Positions 1-5,499 of a stretch of 8,109 nt of DNA are shown piece after piece; within the stretch, counting starts at the first letter, position 1; every line of letters starts with the position of its first letter. The stretch lies in the NCBI GenBank assembly GCA_937141995.1, contig CAKZQX010000730.1, positions 1-8,109 of the forward strand, written 5' to 3'. The position numbers were made by a program, and so were the translations under genes. Below the pieces are notes generated by a model. It was not told the origin of the DNA, searched no databases, and saw nothing but the letters and a program-made list of their open reading frames with translations. This DNA comes from an uncultured Chloroflexaceae bacterium (GTDB taxonomy: Bacteria > Chloroflexota > Chloroflexia > Chloroflexales > Chloroflexaceae).

Positions 1-568
1 CGGTTCAGTTGGATCCAGAGCTGCCGCCATCCTTCCTCCGGCGTATTGTTGCGATCATCGTTGGTGCCCAGTTCTCCATCTTCACCCGTACAGTCTGGTT
101 CCGGGTTGTCCAGAGTATCACATGCCTGCCGCTGGGTGAATGATCCGGCAAAGCGCATCCGGCTGCCTTTGATATTCAAGGCCCAATCGGCCAGATACTG
201 CCACTGCTCGGCATTCACCCCACTGGTCGCATAGATCTGGGGCAATGGACGCGCAGCCGGACTACCCCAGGAGACATACCAGATATCCTCCAGCGTCCAG
301 TCGGTACCAAAGATCGCCTGGTTTGGATCGGGCAGGGGACGACGGGCATAGGGACACCCTTCACAGGCACCAACATTGTAAAAGGCATAGTTACTAACAC
401 TCTCGTAGCCGTCCACCCAGGCGATCGTCGCATCCGATTGGCAATCGAAACGGTTCGTGCTTGCCCCTGAGCCCGACTCGCAACCGGCACTCCCACTACG
501 CCGAGAGTTACGAGGCACAGGAGGATCAGCGGCAATCGTGTGCGGAAACGTACGTGCGATGTGAACAT
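1..568 (-). pseudogene. Exported protein of unknown family, frameshifted and cut by the window edge
   Basis: ATG at 568 follows AAGGAG (579-574) by five bases. The first frame gives a signal peptide: Arg-rich start, hydrophobic core LPLILLCLVTLGVVGV, then ASRA-Q as a likely cleavage site. After about residue 35 that frame becomes Arg/Pro/Met-rich nonsense. A second frame is open from there to position 1 and reads like a folded secreted protein: FDCQSDATIAWVDGYES, then ACEGCPYARRPLPDP, DIWYVSWGSP, LPQIYATSGVNAEQWQYLA, and an acidic DNNTPEEGW-like stretch. It has five cysteines and many Trp/Tyr. The frames join if one base is added in the C4 run at 464-467 (G4 on the coding strand). The second frame has no start codon of its own nearby. 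The mature part vaguely recalls secreted glycoside-hydrolase-like domains, but I do not recognise a family. It could be a real pseudogene, a phase-variable gene or a sequencing error. The C-terminus lies outside the window. Confidence 0.72.
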
Positions 569-622
569 AGTCGCTCCTTCGTTGTGCATAAAACCGTAAC
601 GCCGATAGCTCAGATCGGGCTG

Positions 623-651
623 ATGATACTATCGCGGGGAATTACGATCAA
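623..651 (-). promoter_or_regulatory. Sigma70-type promoter for the exported-protein gene
   Basis: Reading the minus strand, TTGATC (651-646) is followed after exactly 17 bases by TATCAT (628-623). Transcription would begin near 616, giving a leader of about 48 bases that contains the AAGGAG ribosome binding site of the gene starting at 568. Spacing and position are good; both boxes are imperfect. Confidence 0.45.
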
Positions 652-830
652 TGGTACAAAGGTATGGGCTATGGGTGGTTTGCGACCATAAGAAGACATG
701 GCTTCGCGCTAAATTATTTACATATACATGGTGCCGATCTGATTGCCATAATCAAAAAAGTCCGGTGCTGTAGTCGGTATGCAAATGAATGTTGAGGTAT
801 TGTCCAAACGTACTTGACAGTTTGCATTCG

Positions 831-886
831 GTAGTACTGCCTTCAGGCAGTTCCAGCCCGGCACAACCGCCTGAAGGCGGCACTAC
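831..886. repeat. Paired-hairpin palindromic repeat (BIME/REP-like)
   Basis: Two 22-base arms, 831-852 and 865-886, are inverted copies with 19 Watson-Crick pairs, one G-T pair and two mismatches around a 12-base loop. Each arm is itself a mini-hairpin: CTGCCT-TC-AGGCAG on the left and CCGCCT-GA-AGGCGG on the right. The element sits in non-coding DNA far from any stop codon and has no U-tract, so it looks like a dispersed palindromic repeat rather than a terminator. Its right arm closely resembles the right arm of the hairpin at 5343-5402. Confidence 0.7.
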
Positions 887-1120
887 GCAGTGTCACCCGC
901 TCATCGCCAATTTTGAACAATGCCTGAACACTGCCGTCCGACATAAAGGAGTAGATGGGAGGAGGGTTCTCGCACGCCCGATCCGGAATAATTGCTAAAC
1001 CTTCATTAGCACCGGAGCGGGAGGGAGTTCAGAGACGGACAGAACTTTTCTGGCGCAGGCGACTCTGCCGTGTACCGGGTGAAACGCCTGGTTTGATTAC
1101 GCACCGCGTAACTTGTGTCA

Positions 1121-1149
1121 TTGACAGCAACAGCCGGATGGTTCAGAAT
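1121..1149 (+). promoter_or_regulatory. Possible distal promoter of the ABC operon
   Basis: A perfect TTGACA (1121-1126) is followed after 17 bases by CAGAAT (1144-1149), which matches four of six bases of the -10 consensus. If used, it would give a leader of about 147 bases before the ATG at 1303. The weak -10 box keeps confidence low. Confidence 0.3.
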
Positions 1150-1253
1150 AGTGTGTCGTGTCGGCGCGAGTTGTGTTAACGCTTTTCTATCCAGATGCTA
1201 ATCCTTATCTAATGTGGAACGGCTACGGTAGGCGCGTTGGTATCAAGGGGTAG

Positions 1254-1262
1254 TGCTATACT
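1254..1262 (+). promoter_or_regulatory. Extended -10 promoter of the ABC operon
   Basis: TGCTATACT (1254-1262) combines an extended -10 TGn with a near-consensus TATACT. No good -35 box lies 16-18 bases upstream (GCGTTG at 1234-1239), which fits an extended -10 promoter. Transcription would start near 1269, leaving about 34 bases of leader that include GGAGG (1287-1291) before the ATG at 1303. Confidence 0.45.
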
Positions 1263-1302
1263 GGTCCGTTGCATAGACACTGTTATGGAGGAATAGACTG
1301 CT

Positions 1303-2316
1303 ATGATTGAAGCACAGGGTTTGTCCAAACATTATGGCACCCGTATTGCGGTACAAAATGTGAGCTTTCAGGCGGAGCAGGGCGAGGTGCTCGGCTTCCT
1401 CGGCCCCAACGGCGCGGGTAAGACCACGACCATGCGTATTCTGACGGGCTACCTGCCGCCCAGTGACGGCAGCGCCAGTATCGCCGGTCACGATGTGCTG
1501 CGTGAGTCGCGGGCGGCGCGGCGTAACCTCGGCTATCTGCCGGAGAATGTGCCGCTCTATCCGGAGATGACCATTGCGGGCTATCTGGATTACATGGCCC
1601 GGCTGCGGCAGGTTCCGCAGCGGCGTGATGCGCTCCAGCGGGCGATGGAGCTGGTGCATATCACCGAGCGTGCCGATGACCGGATCGGCAAGCTCTCCAA
1701 GGGGTATCGCCAGCGGGTGGGGTTGGCCCAGGCGCTGCTGCATGATCCGCCCGTGCTGATCCTGGATGAGCCGACAGTGGGGCTGGACCCCCGCCAGATT
1801 ATTGAGGTGCGCGAGTTGATCCGCAAGCTGGGCAGCGAACGCACGGTGATCCTTAGCACGCACATTCTCCCGGAGGTCAGCCAGCTCTGCAACCGGGTGA
1901 TTATTCTGAGTAATGGACGCATCGCCGCGATTGATACGCCGCAGAGTCTGACGACCCGGTTGCAAGGCATGGAGCGTGTTCGACTTCAGGTCGGCAAGCC
2001 GGTTCCGGGCATTGCCGAACAGATCGGCCTGGTTGCGGGCGTTCAGACCGTTGAGGAAGGGGCCAATGGCGTCTTCGAGATCCAGTCAACCCGCGACCAG
2101 GATGTGCGCCCGCTCCTGGCGGATCTCGTAGTCAAACAGGGGTGGGGCTTGCTGGAGTTGCGCGCAATGAGTATGAGCATGGAGGAGATCTTCCTGGAGT
2201 TGACCACCCATGATATCGCAGCAACGGCGGCTCCGACAACTCCAGCAGCCGAACCAATCCCGCCGGATGTAGCCCCGGCTGAAGATGAAAATGAAGTGGT
2301 GACGAAGGATGCGTAA
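1303..2316 (+). CDS. ABC transporter ATP-binding protein, GldA-like (ABC-2 type)
   Basis: Cytoplasmic ATPase that would drive the ABC-2 permease encoded next. All core motifs are visible in 337 residues: Walker A GPNGAGKTT (34-42), signature LSKGYRQR (131-138), Walker B VLILDE (151-156), D-loop VGLDP and switch His187 (STHIL). The usual Q-loop Gln is Glu81 in GYLPENVPLY, a form I associate with the GldA / CcmA-like branch. After the ATPase domain comes a regulatory region of about 90 residues. It is followed by a low-complexity Pro/Ala/Glu tail of some 35 residues (TAAPTTPAAEPIPPD and beyond), which makes the protein longer than the roughly 300 residues usual for the family. ATG 1303 has GGAGG 11 bases upstream. 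The stop codon lies inside the first heptamer array, so the repeat has encroached on the gene end. Family is secure; the transported substrate is unknown. Confidence 0.95.
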   Translation: MIEAQGLSKHYGTRIAVQNVSFQAEQGEVLGFLGPNGAGKTTTMRILTGYLPPSDGSASIAGHDVLRESRAARRNLGYLPENVPLYPEMTIAGYLDYMARLRQVPQRRDALQRAMELVHITERADDRIGKLSKGYRQRVGLAQALLHDPPVLILDEPTVGLDPRQIIEVRELIRKLGSERTVILSTHILPEVSQLCNRVIILSNGRIAAIDTPQSLTTRLQGMERVRLQVGKPVPGIAEQIGLVAGVQTVEEGANGVFEIQSTRDQDVRPLLADLVVKQGWGLLELRAMSMSMEEIFLELTTHDIAATAAPTTPAAEPIPPDVAPAEDENEVVTKDA

Positions 2317-2352
2317 TGCGTAATGCGTGATGCGTGATGCGTGATGCGTGAT
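2307..2352. repeat. Heptanucleotide tandem repeat, unit TRATGCG
   Basis: About six and a half consecutive 7-base units: GGATGCG, TAATGCG twice, TGATGCG three times, then partial TGAT. The array begins in the last codons of the ATPase gene, and the TAA stop (2314-2316) is part of its first TAATGCG unit. The forward strand carries stops, while the reverse strand reads open as an Arg-Ile-Thr-His-His-Ala-Ser repeat, giving a spurious antisense open frame. Confidence 0.9.
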
Positions 2353-2395
2353 CGTAGATAGAGAACAACGAGCCAGGAAATACAGAACAGGTCAC

Positions 2396-2479
2396 TTTGT
2401 TCTCTGTTCTTTGTTCTCTATTCTTTGTTCTTTGTTCTCTGTTCTCTGTTCTCTGTTCTCTGTTCTCTGTTCTTTGTTC
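2396..2479. repeat. Heptanucleotide tandem repeat, unit TYTGTTC, 12 copies
   Basis: Twelve perfect-length 7-base units with three variants. With A = TTTGTTC, B = TCTGTTC and C = TCTATTC, the order is A B A C A A B B B B B A. The uniform run of five B units (2438-2472) suggests recent copy-number change. The unit has no stop codon in any frame, so the array is open on both strands and produces spurious repeat peptides. It ends 37 bases before the permease start and leaves that gene's ribosome binding site (2504-2510) intact. It is unrelated in sequence to the TRATGCG array 43 bases upstream. Confidence 0.93.
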
Positions 2480-2516
2480 TCTCACGTTCTTTCGTTTGAT
2501 GAGAAGGAGGATTTCG

Positions 2517-3248
2517 GTGCATGCTGCACTAACAATTGCACGGCGTGAACTGGATGCCTATTTCGTCTCGCCGATTGCCTACCTGGTGACGGCCGCATTT
2601 CTGGTCATCAGCGGCTTCTTTTTCTCGATTTTCTTGATCTCTGCGCAGCAGCAGCCCAACAATGACATTACCCAGGTGATGCAGGGGCTGTTCAACAATA
2701 TCAATGTAATTCTGCTGTTTATTGCGCCGCTGCTCACCATGCGCCTGCTGGCTGATGAGCAGCGTTCCGGGACGATTGAGGTGCTGCTGACGTCGCCTGT
2801 GCGTGACTGGGAGGTTGTTCTGGGCAAGTTTCTGGCGGCGCTGGCGCTATTTCTGGTGATGCTGCTCCTGACCCTGCTCTACCCGCTGTTTATCTGGCGG
2901 ATGGGCGGCAATCCCGACTGGGGGCCGATCTTTGGGGGCTACCTGGGGCTGACTCTGCTGGCCGCCGCCACGCTGTCAATCGGCACGCTGGCCTCGGCGC
3001 TGACGGAAAACCAGATCGTCGCGGCCGTGATTGCCTTTGCCATTCTGCTGGTGCTCTGGCTAATCGGTGCCGCCGGTACGGTCTGGACCGGCGCGGCCGA
3101 AGTGTTCCGCGCCCTGTCGATCCTGGAGCGCTCCGACAATTTTGCGCGCGGCGTGATCAATCTTGAGGATATTGTCTACTATCTCAGCCTGATCATCGGC
3201 ACGCTTTTTATCACCACCCGCATCCTGGAAACACGGAGGTATAGCTAA
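2517..3248 (+). CDS. ABC-2 type permease, GldF-like
   Basis: Integral membrane subunit of about 243 residues. A short amphipathic start (ALTIARRELDAYFVSP) precedes six predicted transmembrane segments near residues 20-41, 62-78, 105-128, 141-165, 171-193 and 218-237. Between the second and third lies the family hallmark EQRSGTIEVLLTSPV (81-95) followed by VVLGKF. This arrangement is typical of GldF / NosY-like ABC-2 permeases that pair with GldA-type ATPases. I chose GTG 2517 because AAGGAGG (2504-2510) lies six bases upstream. An in-frame ATG at 2499 has no ribosome binding site, and the frame runs back open into the heptamer array only because that array contains no stops. The stop overlaps the next start (TAATG), indicating translational coupling. 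Function as an exporter or lipid/polysaccharide-linked transporter is inference. Confidence 0.92.
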   Translation: MHAALTIARRELDAYFVSPIAYLVTAAFLVISGFFFSIFLISAQQQPNNDITQVMQGLFNNINVILLFIAPLLTMRLLADEQRSGTIEVLLTSPVRDWEVVLGKFLAALALFLVMLLLTLLYPLFIWRMGGNPDWGPIFGGYLGLTLLAAATLSIGTLASALTENQIVAAVIAFAILLVLWLIGAAGTVWTGAAEVFRALSILERSDNFARGVINLEDIVYYLSLIIGTLFITTRILETRRYS

Positions 3249-4639
3249 TGCAATCCGGCCGTAATATTTTGAACCAGGCGGGCCAGGTAGTGGGTAAACG
3301 TCAGGTGCGTTTTGGCACCAATGCAATCATCATGACGGTGGCCTTTATCGCCATCCTGGTTCTGATCAATATTCTGGTGGCCCGTACTACTGTCCGCTGG
3401 GATCTAACCGCCACCGGGGAGTTCTCGCTCTCGCCCGAGACGATTGCGATTCTTGAAGACCTTGAGCAGCCGGTGGAAATCATTGGCTTTTTCAATCAGG
3501 CCCAGCAGCAGGCAGCTCAGGACGAATTGCGCAGCCGGCTGGAGTCGTATGCCGCTCGCACCGACCTGATCAGTTTTGAGTTTGTAGACCCGGATGTCAA
3601 TCCGACCCTGGCGCAGTCCTACAATGTTGCCGAGTATGGCACAGTTGTGGTTGAGAGTCAGGGGCGGCAGCAGCAGACCGTGACGACTGATGAGCAGGCG
3701 CTGACGCGGGCGATCCTGCGCGTCACGCAGGAAACACCGCCGACGGTCTACTTCCTGACCGGGCATGATGAGCGCTCGCCCGATAATCTCAACGAGCGCA
3801 CCGGCTATGGTACGCTGGGGCGCATCCTGGAAGAAGACGGTTTTGTGGTGGAGACGCTGAACCTGGTTGTTTCCGATACCATCCCGCTGGAGAGCAGCGT
3901 GCTGGTGGTGGCCGACCCGCAACTTGAATTGCCGGAGCGGGAGCAGGAGATTATCGCCGGGTATATCGATCAGGGCGGGAGTCTGCTGCTGCTGGGCAAC
4001 CCGTTTACGCCGGCCATGCTGCCCGAGGTGCTTGAGCAGGTCGGGTTGGCCTGGAATGATGATCTGCTGGCCGATCAGCAGTTATTCTTTCAGCAACCGC
4101 TGATCCCAATCGTAAACAACTATCCCTTTAGCCCGATTACCAGCGGCCTGACCGATCCGGCACTCTTCCCGACGGTACGCACGCTGACGCAGACCGAGAC
4201 GCTGAGCGGCACAACCGTGACGGAGCTCCTCAGCAGCAGCCCGGATATTCAGATTGCCACAAGTTTAGAGGGCGATGTGCAGGAAAACCTGGAAGATGTA
4301 CCGGGGCCGCGCTCATTTGGCTACAGTGTCGAGATAACGGCTGCCGATGATGCAACCGCGAGTGCTGCCGGAGCACGCATGGTCGTCATTGGTGATGCCG
4401 ATTTTGCCGGCAACGAGTGGCTCCTGGCAACCAGTGCCAACCGCGATCTTGCACGCAATGCCGTCGGCTGGCTGATGACCCAGACGGAGGAGTTTACCCT
4501 CCCGCCGCGCACCGACCCGGTTGACCGTAGCCTGGTGTTGACCGGGTCACAGGGCAATCTGGTCTTCCTGGGGAGTACCGTCGGGCTGCCGTTGCTGGTG
4601 ATTGTGGTCGGGGTGGTTGTCTGGTGGCAGCGGCGCTAA
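3248..4639 (+). CDS. GldG-like ABC auxiliary protein (ABC_transp_aux family)
   Basis: A 463-residue protein with one N-terminal membrane segment (26-45) and one C-terminal segment (about 441-460, ending WWQRR), so most of the chain is probably extracytoplasmic. The start of the soluble part (RWDLTATGEFSLSPETIAIL) and the central VYFLTGHDERS (about 167-177) are characteristic of the GldG / IFT52-like domain family found with GldA/GldF ATPase and permease pairs. A second domain ends with RMVVIGDADFAGNEWL and RNAVGWL, the typical close of this fold before the C-terminal helix. GGAGGT (3235-3240) lies seven bases before the ATG, and the ATG shares one base with the preceding stop. It likely forms part of the membrane complex and handles a substrate outside the membrane. 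No catalytic activity can be read from the sequence. Confidence 0.92.
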   Translation: MQSGRNILNQAGQVVGKRQVRFGTNAIIMTVAFIAILVLINILVARTTVRWDLTATGEFSLSPETIAILEDLEQPVEIIGFFNQAQQQAAQDELRSRLESYAARTDLISFEFVDPDVNPTLAQSYNVAEYGTVVVESQGRQQQTVTTDEQALTRAILRVTQETPPTVYFLTGHDERSPDNLNERTGYGTLGRILEEDGFVVETLNLVVSDTIPLESSVLVVADPQLELPEREQEIIAGYIDQGGSLLLLGNPFTPAMLPEVLEQVGLAWNDDLLADQQLFFQQPLIPIVNNYPFSPITSGLTDPALFPTVRTLTQTETLSGTTVTELLSSSPDIQIATSLEGDVQENLEDVPGPRSFGYSVEITAADDATASAAGARMVVIGDADFAGNEWLLATSANRDLARNAVGWLMTQTEEFTLPPRTDPVDRSLVLTGSQGNLVFLGSTVGLPLLVIVVGVVVWWQRR

Positions 4640-4649
4640 GGAGGCGGAA

Positions 4650-5288
4650 ATGAGTATTCGTACAACCATCATTCTGCTGGTGGTCCTGCTGCTACTCGGC
4701 GGCTATGTTTTCTGGTCAGGGCAGAATGCGGACGAGACCGATGAGACGGCGCTGGAGGATACAGAAACCACTCCGCTGCTGCCCGAGGTAGCACCTGCTG
4801 ATGTCCAGGCGATTGCCGTAACGAGTGCCAATGGTGAAGAGGTCAGCCTGCTGCGGCAGGATGACGCCTGGAGCATTATTGCGCCCGCCGCCGCCCCCGC
4901 CGATACCATGCAGGTGACACAGGTCATTTCCGAGTTGGTGCAGTTGAACGTAACCCGCGTGATTACGCCGACTGAGCCGGATCTTGCGCCCTATGGACTG
5001 GACGATCCGGCATACGAGGTTGAACTCGCCGGTGAGGAGGGCGTTCTGGCACAGCTCTATCTGGGTGCCACCAATCCCAACCAGACGGCAACCTATGTTC
5101 GGCGCGACGATGAGGAAGAGGTAATCTACCTGGTAAGCAGCTTCACGCTCAACAGCCTCCAGGAATGGGTGACAACGCCGCCCATTCAGCCGACGCCGCT
5201 GCCGACACCAACGGCGCTTCCAACCCCGGCAGCCACGCCTACCGCGCCATCAGCGGCAACAGCTACCCCCACAGCGGATTCATCGTAG
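4650..5288 (+). CDS. DUF4340 family membrane-anchored protein
   Basis: About 212 residues: a single N-terminal membrane anchor (5-22), an extracytoplasmic domain, and a Pro/Thr/Ala-rich tail from about residue 177 (PTPLPTPTALPTPAATPTAP). The domain carries DUF4340 landmarks: DAWSIIAP, the D-L-A-P-YGLDDP turn (YGLDDP at 115-120), LYLGATNPNQTATYVR and EVIYLVSSF. ATG 4650 was chosen because AAGGAGG (4638-4644), overlapping the previous stop, lies five bases upstream. A longer frame from 4602 would overlap the GldG-like gene and has no ribosome binding site. DUF4340 proteins commonly follow GldG-like genes, so this is probably a further extracytoplasmic subunit of the same complex. The protein is shorter than many family members, which often carry tandem copies of the domain. 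The P/T tail looks like a flexible periplasmic or cell-wall-spanning linker. Its molecular role is unknown. Confidence 0.88.
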   Translation: MSIRTTIILLVVLLLLGGYVFWSGQNADETDETALEDTETTPLLPEVAPADVQAIAVTSANGEEVSLLRQDDAWSIIAPAAAPADTMQVTQVISELVQLNVTRVITPTEPDLAPYGLDDPAYEVELAGEEGVLAQLYLGATNPNQTATYVRRDDEEEVIYLVSSFTLNSLQEWVTTPPIQPTPLPTPTALPTPAATPTAPSAATATPTADSS

Positions 5289-5342
5289 CCAGGGGCTTCA
5301 TGGGCGGTTTGTGAAGTTTGACTAATCAGTTCGGACGTTGCA

Positions 5343-5402
5343 CCAGGCGTCCCGGTCTCAGCCGGTTGAAGGTCGCTCAACGGCTGAAGCCGGGACGCCT
5401 GG
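5343..5402. repeat. Long imperfect hairpin between convergent genes
   Basis: The arms 5343-5369 and 5377-5402 pair over 13 perfect bases, then 7, then 4, with one G-T pair, one mismatch and one bulged G, closing a 7-base loop. It lies 54 bases after the DUF4340 stop and 98 bases after the PyrK-like stop, so it could terminate transcription from both sides. Neither strand has a U-tract after the stem, so it is not a classic intrinsic terminator. Its right arm contains CGGCTGAAGCCG, a mini-hairpin, and closely resembles the repeat at 831-886, which favours a dispersed palindromic repeat that may double as a terminator. Confidence 0.8.
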
Positions 5403-5434
5403 GTCTGGAACGTGCTGTTGTGGTCGCTTTGCTT

Positions 5435-5460
5435 CTCACTCTCCGTGGTCTTGGTGGCTG
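5435..5460 (-). repeat. CCAC-rich intergenic repeat remnant, downstream copy
   Basis: On the minus strand this reads AGCCACCAAGACCACGGAG followed by AGTGAG. It resembles the purine-rich CCAC/GGAG tracts common between genes in several bacterial groups. A similar tract in opposite orientation lies upstream of the PyrK-like gene at 6347-6376. It lies in the 3' region of the PyrK-like gene and has no coding potential. Confidence 0.4.
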
Positions 5461-5499
5461 AAACACAGAACGTGTAATTGTTTAATTGTTGCATGAACC

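Larger units (their letters stand above)
569..1302. other. Long intergenic region between divergent genes
   Basis: These 734 bases separate the minus-strand exported-protein gene from the plus-strand ABC operon. They hold a minus-strand promoter, a paired-hairpin repeat (831-886) and plus-strand promoter candidates near 1121 and 1257. The short open frames here have no domain-like composition. The only one preceded by a Shine-Dalgarno-like string starts at 955 (74 codons, AAGGAG three bases before the ATG). Its product is Arg/Cys-rich and unconvincing. No tRNA, riboswitch or terminator with a U-tract was seen. Confidence 0.6.

Noticed and set aside
601..660. tRNA-like 5' half (GCCGATAGCTCAG, followed by TCGGGCTGA)
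   Set aside because: It resembles an acceptor stem plus D-arm start, but no anticodon stem, no GTTCGAATC-type T-arm and no complementary 3' acceptor strand follow.
814..819. Perfect TTGACA as a possible -35 box
   Set aside because: No acceptable -10 hexamer lies 15-19 bases downstream; the region runs into the paired-hairpin repeat.
955..1179. 74-codon plus-strand open frame with AAGGAG just upstream
   Set aside because: The Shine-Dalgarno to ATG spacing is only three bases, the product is Arg/Cys-rich without domain character, and no neighbour context supports it.
1243..1965. 240-codon antisense open frame over the ABC ATPase
   Set aside because: It is the mirror of a high-GC gene with all ATPase motifs on the plus strand; composition (His/Gln/Arg-rich) and lack of a ribosome binding site mark it as a shadow.
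2307..2479. CRISPR array
   Set aside because: The units are 7 bases long and directly adjacent, with no spacers, so these are simple tandem repeats; no cas genes are present.
2132..2485. Minus-strand frame encoding Arg-Glu-Gln-Arg-Thr-Glu-Asn and Arg-Ile-Thr-His-His repeats
   Set aside because: The repeat peptides come from translating the two heptamer arrays, which lack stops on that strand; no start signal or conserved domain.
3404..3922. 172-codon antisense open frame within the GldG-like gene
   Set aside because: Shadow of a confidently assigned plus-strand gene, without ribosome binding site or recognisable domain.
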